From assembly GCA_026770585.1 (NCBI GenBank), contig MU646332.1, positions 1,239,265 to 1,251,735 on the forward strand: a stretch of 12,471 bases of DNA, read 5' to 3'. Both the position numbers and the translations under genes were made by a program. The notes below the pieces were generated by a model, which searched no databases, had not been told where the DNA came from, and saw only the letters and a program-made list of their open reading frames with translations. Position 1 is the stretch's first letter, and every line of letters begins with the position of its first letter. The DNA is from Baffinella frigidus (taxonomy: Eukaryota > Cryptophyceae > Cryptomonadales > Baffinellaceae). Below, piece by piece: positions 6,857-12,471 of the stretch.

Positions 6857-7848
6857 GTCCCACCTCGCTTTGCCCCCTGCGACCAAATCTCCAGGAACGA
6901 CGACTGACTTGGCTCTTGCGCGTGGGTCGCAGGGCGGCAAGGTTGTGGGTAAAGTGATTGGGGTCAACGCCCCGGACATCACGGCCAAGGCGATGGCTCT
7001 GAACAGCCAGGCAGAGGCTGCTGCTCCAGTCGCCGTGCCGGTCACTCTGGCAGCCACCGCGAGCAAGGACGTACCGCTCAACACCCGGCTCGAGCAGCTG
7101 GTGAGCAAGGAGCCGGTGATGCTCTTCATGAAGGGGGCCCCAGGCGCGGAGCGCTGCGGTTTCAGCAGGACCATCGTCGCTCTGCTCCAGGATCAGGGCG
7201 TGAAGTTCGGGACGTTCGACATCCTCGGGGATGAGGAAGTGCGGCAGGGGTTGAAGGAGCTCTCAAAGTGGCCGACGTTCCCGCAGCTGTACGCCAAGGG
7301 GAAGTTGGTGGGTGGTCTGGACGTCGTGAAGGAGCTGATCGAGGGGGACGAGCTGAAGGGGGAGCTCGGCGTCGCAGAGGGGGAGGGGGACCTCAACACC
7401 CGCCTCGCGCAGCTTGTGAGCAAGGAGCCGGTGATGCTCTTCATGAAGGGGGCCCCGGGCGCGGAGCGCTGCGGTTTCAGCAGGACCATCGTCGCTCTGC
7501 TCCAGGATCAGGGCGTGAAGTTCGGGACGTTCGACATCCTCGGGGATGAGGAAGTGCGTCAGGGGTTGAAGGAGCTCTCAAAGTGGCCGACGTTCCCGCA
7601 GCTGTACGCCAAGGGTAAGTTGGTTGGTGGCTTGGACGTGGTAAAACCTAAACCTTAAACCCGTAAACCTAAACCCTAAACACTGAACCCTGAACCCTAA
7701 ACACTAAACCCTAAACCCTACATGTAAACCCTAAACCCTAAACCCTAAACCATGAACCCTAAACACTAAACTCTAAACCCTGAACCCTAAACCCTAGGTG
7801 AAGGAGCTGATCGAGGGGGACGAGCTGCAGGGGGAGCTTGGGATGTAA
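6614..7848 (+). CDS. GLRX3: GLRX3/PICOT-type monothiol glutaredoxin, Trx-Grx-Grx
   Basis: Cytosolic multidomain monothiol glutaredoxins bind bridging [2Fe-2S] clusters with glutathione and BolA partners and deliver iron to client proteins. Exons 6614-6856, 6933-7640 and 7798-7848 join in phase 0 to give 333 residues, close to human GLRX3 (335). Residues 1-105 are a thioredoxin-like domain with WASWAPMC (28-35): only the second Cys is present, as usual for the family, and the cis-Pro is in SVPAF (near 75). An Ala/Val-rich linker follows. Two glutaredoxin domains carry CGFS at 156-159 and 261-264 and WPTFPQLY at 194-201 and 299-306. The ATG at 6614 is followed two codons later by another in a strong ACCATGGCC context, so translation could start at 6620. 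The two Grx domains are almost identical in DNA, which is unusual. It shares a promoter with NAA15. Confidence 0.93.
6933..7640 (+). CDS. GLRX3: GLRX3 exon 2 (linker, Grx 1, most of Grx 2)
   Basis: Starts [15 protein letters not shown] after GTCGCAG, matching the family end of the Trx domain. It contains a 315-bp direct repeat: Grx unit 1 begins at 7077 and unit 2 at 7392. It ends GGCTTGGACGTG before GTAAAA at 7641. Without splicing the frame reads KPKP then stop inside the telomere-like repeats. Confidence 0.92.
7641..7797 (+). repeat. GLRX3 intron 2 made of CCCTAAA telomere-type heptamers
   Basis: The 157-bp intron begins GTAAAACCTAAACC and ends AACCCTAG. Nearly all of it is CCCTAAA or one-base variants (CACTAAA, CCCTGAA), with one short interruption around ACATGTAA. 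The repeat itself supplies the pyrimidine/A context and the final TAG acceptor. The corresponding site in Grx unit 1 has no intron. Confidence 0.93.
7798..7848 (+). CDS. GLRX3: GLRX3 exon 3 (terminal 16 codons)
   Basis: After the acceptor CCCTAG the frame reads [16 protein letters not shown] and stops with TAA at 7846-7848. The same residues with one change (K for Q) run on without an intron in Grx unit 1 (7333-7377), which fixes the splice position and frame. Confidence 0.92.
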   Translation: MKELIEGDELQGELGM

Positions 7849-7855
7849 TCGGTAT

Positions 7856-7999
7856 GGCGAGAGAAGTAATGAACGGTCCCGGAGAGAGAGATGGGTGGTT
7901 TATTGCCAAACAACCAGTGTCAGCGCCGGCGAGAAGAGTAATGAACGGTCCCGGAGAGAGAGATTGGTAACGGATTGCCAAACAACCAGTGTCAGCGCC
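7856..7999 (+). repeat. Tandem duplication, 72 bp x 2, just after the GLRX3 stop
   Basis: Units 7856-7927 and 7928-7999 share GTAATGAACGGTCCCGGAGA...AGAT and ATTGCCAAACAACCAGTGTC...AGCGCC, with a diverged 10-bp middle. The first unit begins 8 bp after the stop codon, so it would lie in the 3' UTR. Confidence 0.88.
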
Positions 8000-8031
8000 G
8001 CACATGCTACGCATTGTGCCACTTACTGTTT

Positions 8032-8147
8032 AGGGGTACCTCGCTCGTAAGCAACTGCCCCCCCCCCCAGGACCACCGCAGGGCCCTGGGCATAGTGCTA
8101 CAGTAGGGTCCTAGAAGGAGGCGGTTTTTTATGTGCGAGGTACCCCT
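8032..8147. mobile_element. MITE-like element with GGTACC-containing inverted repeats, copy a
   Basis: Terminal AGGGGTACCTCGC (8032-8044) pairs with GCGAGGTACCCCT (8135-8147). Inside are a C-run, AGGACC and CTACAGTAGGGTCCT blocks. Copies at 11965-12080 and, split, at 10740-11167 define a family in this window. No coding capacity. Confidence 0.8.
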
Positions 8148-8280
8148 GTACCCCGTGTCGGCCGCTCATACGAGCTCATACGGTCACGGAGATGAAGAGA
8201 GAGTCTTGCTCCCGATTTCCTCTGCTGTGCTCTGAGCACAGCAACTGAGGCATCTTGAGAGGAGGGTGTGCAACGTCGTC

Positions 8281-8320
8281 TATCTCTCTCACCCTTTCTC
8301 TCTCTCTCTCTGTCTCTCTC
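8281..8320. repeat. CT microsatellite
   Basis: A pyrimidine tract of mostly TCTCTC dinucleotides broken by ACCC and TG. It is simple sequence in intergenic DNA. Confidence 0.85.
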
Positions 8321-8329
8321 GCTTGAGGT

Positions 8330-8515
8330 TTCCCATCGCGAGTAGAGCTCTACTTGCTGTTTCACAATAGCTACATGCTGTGTCACAATATGCTCCCCAC
8401 TCTTTCGCACGCCCCCCCTAGGATTTCGGCGCTCAGACAAGGTGGGGGGCCTTGTCTGAGAGCCCTGCGGCGCTCAGTCTGAGTGCACTTCCCATCGCGA
8501 GTAGAGCGCTACTTG
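8330..8515. repeat. 27-bp direct repeat pair with an intervening hairpin
   Basis: TTCCCATCGCGAGTAGAGC followed by .CTACTTG occurs at 8330-8356 and 8489-8515 with one mismatch. Between them is a perfect 11-bp hairpin, CTCAGACAAGG with CCTTGTCTGAG (8432-8442, 8450-8460, 7-base G-rich loop). This may be terminal-repeat remains of an element; no gene is seen. Confidence 0.6.
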
Positions 8516-8827
8516 GTGGCGCACAGTATCGTGCACATGAGGTTACTCCCTTTGGGGCCCCCGTACTCCTTAGCATAGCCCTAATGTTCTTAAATCAGGT
8601 GTCCTTAATCGCGAGTAACGCATGTAGAGGTAGTCACCAGGGGCGACGTAGGCCTGTCAATCTTGAGTCAACCAGTGCGCCTTGAAGTGATGCACGTCAC
8701 CTGCAAATACGCCGGGGCCACCCCTCCGAGCTCAGCGGCAGAGCATGTCAGGCATGAAAGATTATTCTGTTTGATAACGGCGCAATCTGTTCCCGAGGTT
8801 GAGAGAATGGTGCGAGAAGAAGACGTA

Positions 8828-8921
8828 TCCCTTGAGTGGGTCTGAAAAGACCCACGCCAGGTCCTAGGCAGGTCCTAGGGCCCTACGGTAGGGCGTATGG
8901 GCCTACTCGCCACCTGAGGGA
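8828..8921. mobile_element. Small inverted-repeat element, copy 1
   Basis: CCCTTGAGTGGGTC at one end pairs with GCCACCTGAGGGA at the other. The body, including CCCTACGGTAGGGCGTATGG, is the reverse complement of 11037-11134, so the two are inverted copies of one family of about 95 bp. A GGGTC/GACCC hairpin lies inside. Confidence 0.65.
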
Positions 8922-10090
8922 TATCAGACGCACTTTGCAGACAGAGGGGGCTGGCTCGATTGAAGCAAATGTACTTACAGCGATGTCCGTGCTACACAAA
9001 CTCTGGGGATATCCGGGGATATGCATGTAGGCATAGCCGGAGTGACTTTACGCAAGTCACGTCCTATGTATTGTAGACGACACAAACGGATCCCCGTCGG
9101 GGGATCCGCCAGTGTACCTTCGGACACGTGAGGAAAATCCCTTGTCCGTCCAGTAAAGATCTCAGCTGACACGCGAGCTCCTCCCGCATGTCTCCCTCCT
9201 AGCCGGTGCCCTTCTGCAGGCAAGCACCCATCGAGCCTCGCTCGATGTCACGTTTTCTACATGAATACCTGCGGGTTGGCTAAACGCGACATTTAGTAAA
9301 CCCGCGTGTAGAAAATTCAACACACGCCGATCCCAAATCTAGACCTTGGTGTGCGTAACTTAAGAACCCGCATCGTAATTGAGTTTTGGGTTTGTGTAGC
9401 CCTAGTATCTCTGTAGCGGAAGCGAAAAGTGGCACAATTTACGTTGTCCTTTAGATCCGTTAGGTTCTTCGATCTCCCAACATAGATTGACCCCGGAACT
9501 TGTTTTGCACTTTATCCGTATGTTCTGAACATGAGATCACGACACTTAGTCATGGGGGACGTTTTCTTTACCTATTTCTTGAGCCTTGAGTTGAGTGATA
9601 CAAAACTCTCCGAGCCTCATGGACGTTTCCCTAACAAGGACAATCAGTTACACCGCGAAAAGTAAACACAATGTTCTTTAACCTGAGAGGAGAGGAGAAG
9701 ATTTTTCTCACGAATATCTGGGTCACAAGAAGGAGCACGAATATCTGGGTCACAAGAACCCACATAATTTTTGGTTTTCGTTTTTTCAATTTTGTACCAG
9801 AGTGTTGACTAAATCTCACGAAAAACCAAACACCTACCGAGGCTCGACCAAGGGTGCTCTTGTAGGCCAGATATCTCTGCATTCTCATACCATAAATTAG
9901 TAAGGTACTTGTGTTCGCGTGCCCCTTCAGTCCCCTAGTTGGCTCATCCCGGCCTCGCCACTTATGGCGACCACTGGAGCCCTCTAAATGGATCACATTC
10001 ATAGGGTAGCAAACTGAAACAAAAGTAGTTGAGCCAACGTTATTGACTACTGCAGGCCGTGAGGGCCCTGGGCCCGGATTTGTCGTTTTG
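8922..10090. other. Gene-poor region
   Basis: No supported gene is seen in about 1.2 kb. The open frames (the longest on the minus strand, 9631-10002) show no recognisable domain and have codon use unlike NAA15 and GLRX3. Small structures present: a GGATCCCC/GGGGATCC hairpin near 9090-9109, nested inverted arms TTTTCTAC (9253-9260) with GTAGAAAA (9307-9314) around GCGGGTT/AACCCGC, and a 23-bp direct repeat CACGAATATCTGGGTCACAA(GAA) at 9709-9731 and 9736-9758. The 9240-10080 part is visibly more A/T-rich than its surroundings. Confidence 0.6.
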
Positions 10091-10600
10091 TTTTGGGGGG
10101 TTGGGGTTTAGGGTTCAGGGTTCAGAGTTTGGGTTTAGGGTTTATGGTTGGAGGATCAGGTTTTTGAGAAAAGGTCCTACTTGAACCTGCCGGGTTTTGG
10201 AATCAAGGATCAAAACCAATTTAGGGTTTAGGGTTGAAGGTTTAGAGTTCATGGTTTAGGTTTTTGGGTTTGTCGTTTCAGGTTTAGGGTTTAAGAAGTT
10301 AGGGTTTAGGGCGTAAGGTTTAGGGTGTAGGGTGTAGGGTTGAGGTTTTAGGGTTCAGGGTGTAGGGTTTAGGGGGTAGGGTTTAGGGTTTAGGATGTAG
10401 GATTTTGGGGTTGGGGTTTAGAGTTTAAAGTTCAGGGTTTAGGGTTCAGGGTTTCGAGTGTAGGGTTTAGGGTCTGGGGTTTGGGGTTTAGGTATCAGGG
10501 TTTTGGGTTCAGGGTTCAGGGTTCAGGGTCCAGGGTCCAGGGTTTAGGGTTCAGGGTTGAGTGCTCAGAGTTGACGGTTCAGGGGTTGAGGGGTTCTAAA
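10091..10600 (+). repeat. Degenerate interstitial TTTAGGG array, about 500 bp
   Basis: Heptamers TTTAGGG, TTCAGGG, TGTAGGG and GTCCAGGG-like variants run from about 10097 to 10600, broken by a short unrelated stretch near 10160-10210. The array ends exactly where the GLRX3 exon-1 fragment begins. It is too degenerate and too internal to be a functional telomere. Confidence 0.9.
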
Positions 10601-10603
10601 GGG

Positions 10604-10733
10604 TTGTGCTGTTTGGGTGCACATCGGCGCCCACGAGGCGTGCAAATGCACCACGGTCTGGAGCTCGCCGTTGCGGCTCAGCACGTCGAGCTCCGCCATG
10701 CTGCTCACCTTGGTCATGGTCATGTCTTTCTTG
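10604..10733 (-). pseudogene. GLRX3 exon-1 fragment (first about 40 codons), inverted
   Basis: From the ATG at 10723 the minus strand reads MTMTKVSSMAELDVLSRNGE and [20 protein letters not shown], nearly the same as GLRX3 residues 1-40. The conserved Trp of WASWAPMC is replaced by His (LHAS). Homology includes the AAGA-rich leader just upstream and stops at about 10604, where the telomere-type array takes over. It is a truncated, non-functional copy. Confidence 0.88.
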
Positions 10734-10739
10734 TTTGCA

Positions 10740-11167
10740 GAGGCATCTCGCTCATAAGATACTGGCTCCCCCTAGAATCCTACAGTAGGCCTATGCCTAG
10801 GGCTCTATCCCTTTGGTGCTTTTGTGCTTTTATTTACACTCACATCGAAGGCCACGCCCACCTCACTCTTGAGGAGATGGGAACGATCTACGGGTGAGCT
10901 CCCCGACTCACCTATGCAGGTTTGGCCGAGCCTCCCCCCCCCCCCCCCCCCCAAGCACCAAAAGCCAGGCATTTAAACCTTTCCCTGCGTGATTTCAGTG
11001 TTTTTTTAATGGTTTAGTCTGACTCGAACCCTTACGTTCTTAAGTGGCCAGTAGGCGCATACGCCCTACCGTAGGGCCCTGGGACCTGCCTAAGGCTTCC
11101 ACGGGCGATTATTCGCCCGTTGGTCACTTAAGGGATAGTGGTCCTATGGGGTCGGCGAGGTACCCCT
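10740..11167. mobile_element. GGTACC-family MITE, copy c, expanded by inserts
   Basis: The left end AGGCATCTCGCTCATAAG and the block CCTACAGTAGGCCTATGCCT match copy b (11965-12080); the right end GCGAGGTACCCCT (11155-11167) matches copy a. Between them lies about 300 bp of other DNA with an 18-base or longer C-run near 10935 and the nested small element at 11037-11134. It separates the GLRX3 fragment from its promoter copy. Confidence 0.6.
11037..11134. mobile_element. Small inverted-repeat element, copy 2 (nested)
   Basis: Ends of the form CTTAAGTGGCC and GGTCACTTAAGGG are inverted repeats. The interior CATACGCCCTACCGTAGGGC matches the inverse of 8828-8921. A GGGCGA/TCGCCC hairpin is present at the position of the GGGTC hairpin in copy 1. 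Confidence 0.65.
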
Positions 11168-11200
11168 GTTGGGGAATCAACACACGGTCGCTTGCTTCTG

Positions 11201-11477
11201 CAGACGCTCGACAAAACCACCAGCCTGTTCCTCACAATGTTTCAGCTTGCAAAGAGACACTCAATAGAGGATATGGCTGGAACCATTTCCCCCTTGTAGA
11301 CGGTCGAAATGGAAACGAACGGCAGGTGAAGGCAACCCCCCCTAAAATCGAGATTTGAACCACTTCGGGAGTTAACTATTACGGGAAGTTGACGGATCCG
11401 CTCGTGCCTTGGCAGAGGATCATCGGGAGGCGGTCGCAGCAGTGTTTTGGTGAGGAGTTTGAGGGCCAGGCTCGAGG
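11201..11477. pseudogene. Inverted copy of the NAA15/GLRX3 divergent promoter
   Basis: This is the reverse complement of about 6323-6575 with point changes and small indels. Matching blocks include CACCAGCCTGTTCCTCA, GCAAAGAGACACT, CCATTTCCCCC, GACGGTCGAAAT, CCCCCTAAAAT and GACGGATCCGCTCGTGCC. The end nearest NAA15 is better conserved than the end nearest GLRX3. Confidence 0.85.
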
Positions 11478-11666
11478 ATGGCGTCTGTCAGCACTCAGGT
11501 TCTTCCGCAGAAAGAGGGCACGGTCTTCAAGACCATCGTCAAATTCTATGAGACCAAGCAGTACAAGAAGGGCCTCAAGGCGGCTGACTCGATCCTGAAG
11601 AAGTTCCCCTACCATGGCGAGACGCTGGCGATGAAGGGGCTCACGCTCAACTGTCCGATCAAATGA
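11478..11666 (+). pseudogene. NAA15 exon-1 fragment, 62 codons
   Basis: An open frame identical to NAA15 residues 1-59 except Asp45 to Tyr (KKFPYHGE), then three novel residues (PIK) and TGA. Homology ends in the Asn-Cys codons near 11655. It keeps its upstream promoter copy in the correct order and so could be transcribed, but it has no complete TPR array. A truncated duplicate rather than a functional gene is most likely. Confidence 0.88.
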
Positions 11667-11899
11667 GGCGATCGATTGTGTATGCACGCGCTCTAGACGC
11701 GCGCCCCCTAGTGAAAACAGTGAACACATACTGACTAAAAAAATGACGAGCATCCCTCTGTTCCAGTCGGCAGATGTGCATAGGTGGTGACGTGTTGAAA
11801 CATCAGTTTCGAGGGCCGTTATTTCACATGTGTTTCACTCAACCCTTTTCATATTCTGACGCTCGCTTGTACAGTGTTTCCTACGCACCCCCACCTCCC

Positions 11900-12250
11900 T
11901 CCCGGGTAGCCCTTACCTTCCACACCCTGGCCGACCTGCTCAAACACCAGCCGCTGGCACTGTACAGGGGTACCTCGCTCATAAAGAACCGCCCCCCCCC
12001 AGGGACCCTACAGTAGGCCTATTCCTAGGGACCTACGGTGGTCCTCGGGGGGGGGCCGTTTCTTATGAGCGAGGTACCCATGTAGCGCTTTGGAAGCACC
12101 CTCTCGCGGGTGGCACTGTGCCTGGCGGCTGGCGGCTGGAGGCGGCTGGAGAAGATTGCTCTACTGGTCCGGACAGAGCTCGTAGAAGACGACGTGCGGC
12201 TGCAGGCCGCCGTTTGCGCACTTGTTTTCCACGGCCGCCCACCTGGCTCA
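11900..12250. other. Unidentified coding-like segment interrupted by a MITE
   Basis: I do not recognise it. On the plus strand, LTFHTLADLLKHQPLAL (about 11911-11964) and, after the element at 11965-12080, RFGSTLSRVALCLAAGGWRR and a further 35 residues form a Leu/Ala-rich, helix-like frame to about 12250. Joining across the element meets a TAG. On the minus strand, a frame read leftward from about 12240, containing NKCANGGLQPHVVFYELC and ending in TAG, has higher third-position G/C, as in the two real genes. Strand and product are undecided; either could be an exon of a gene continuing off the right edge. Confidence 0.3.
11965..12080. mobile_element. GGTACC-family MITE, copy b
   Basis: CAGGGGTACCTCGCTCATAA pairs with TTATGAGCGAGGTACCCA, giving long terminal inverted repeats around a C-run/G-run centre. 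TGTA flanks both sides (11961-11964 and 12081-12084), a possible 4-bp target duplication. It interrupts a coding-like segment. Confidence 0.8.
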
Positions 12251-12471
12251 GGTTGTAGGGTTTAGGATTTAAGCTTTAGTGTTTAGTGTCGTCCTCATAA
12301 CCTTGCGTCCTTAGGTGCCCTTAGAGCCTAGATACCCACAGTGTTTAGTGTTTAGTATTTGGTGTTTAGGGTGTAGGGTGTATGGTGTGGGGTGTGGGGT
12401 GCGGGGTGTGGGGTGTGGGGTGTGGGGTGTAGGGTGTGGGGTGTGGGGTGCGGGGTGTGGGGTGTGGGGTG
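12251..12471 (+). repeat. Heptamer array drifting from TTTAGGG to TGTGGGG
   Basis: It starts TTGTAGGGTTTAGG and TTTAGTG variants, then from about 12362 becomes near-perfect GGGTGTG/GGGTGCG 7-mers to the edge. The 7-base period is kept throughout, showing one origin. A half-copy of the 4548-4693 element lies inside at 12291-12340. Runs of four G every seven bases give G-quadruplex potential. Confidence 0.88.
12291..12340. repeat. Half-copy of the 4548-4693 element inside the heptamer array
   Basis: GTCCTCATAACCTTGCGTCC then TTAGGTGCCCTTAGAGCCTA matches one arm of the 4548-4693 element closely. It is bracketed by TTTAGTG on both sides, so it was inserted into, or is carried by, the array. Confidence 0.75.

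Noticed and set aside
8432-8460. Rho-independent terminator
   Set aside because: A hairpin is present but without a U-tract, and the DNA is eukaryotic nuclear; it is better read as inverted-repeat debris.
7856-8515. CRISPR-like array from repeated units after GLRX3
   Set aside because: There are only two copies of each unit, adjacent or far apart, with no regular spacers, and the setting is eukaryotic.
8663-8845. 60-codon plus-strand frame as a small gene
   Set aside because: No homology is recognised and its 3' end runs into an inverted-repeat element.
9631-10002. 123-codon minus-strand frame as a gene
   Set aside because: It has no recognisable motif, spans a 23-bp direct repeat that creates its repeated VTQIFV, and its codon use differs from the two real genes.
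11000-11045. tRNA gene (a GGTTCGAGTC-like T-arm on the minus strand)
   Set aside because: No matching acceptor, D or anticodon stems could be folded around it.
10091-12471. True chromosome end (telomere)
   Set aside because: The heptamer arrays are degenerate, lie on both strands at several internal places and are flanked by unique DNA on both sides.

Overview
The window is nuclear DNA of a photosynthetic eukaryote, most likely a green alga. The evidence is spliceosomal genes with GT-AG introns, high G/C at third codon positions, and many degenerate TTTAGGG/CCCTAAA (plant-type telomere) heptamers inside the window. I cannot name the species from sequence alone.

Two real genes form a divergent pair around a 291-bp shared promoter (6323-6613). 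Leftward (minus strand) runs NAA15, the ribosome-anchoring auxiliary subunit of the NatA N-terminal acetyltransferase. I find eight exons between 6322 and 649 that align in order with the family; the C-terminal part lies beyond the left edge. Rightward (plus strand) runs a complete GLRX3/PICOT-type monothiol glutaredoxin (thioredoxin-like domain plus two CGFS glutaredoxin domains, 333 residues in three exons, 6614-7848). Both are cytosolic housekeeping proteins: co-translational N-terminal acetylation and Fe-S/iron handling.

Almost everything else is repeats. Two introns, one per gene, are built almost wholly of CCCTAAA-type telomere heptamers. Three NAA15 introns carry the same roughly 240-bp element with terminal inverted repeats, always in the same orientation. 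Other NAA15 introns hold a 109-bp near-perfect palindrome, an inverted-repeat element beside a splice donor, and several tandem duplications, one of which copies a 5' splice site. Left of NAA15 exon 8 are two extra 65-bp copies of its 3' end, both ending at the same nucleotide, where two different palindromic elements sit.

Right of GLRX3 (7849-10090) is gene-poor DNA with short inverted-repeat elements. From 10091 to 11666 there is an inverted, decayed copy of the NAA15/GLRX3 head region: a GLRX3 exon-1 fragment on the minus strand abutting a 500-bp TTTAGGG array, a copy of the divergent promoter, and a 62-codon NAA15 exon-1 fragment on the plus strand, split by inserted elements. The right end (11900-12471) holds an unidentified coding-like segment interrupted by an inverted-repeat element, then a heptamer array drifting from TTTAGGG to TGTGGGG.

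I do not see a new enzymatic system. The unusual content is intron and gene-fragment dynamics: telomere-like repeats acting as introns, element-bearing introns, and an inverted duplication of a bidirectional promoter.
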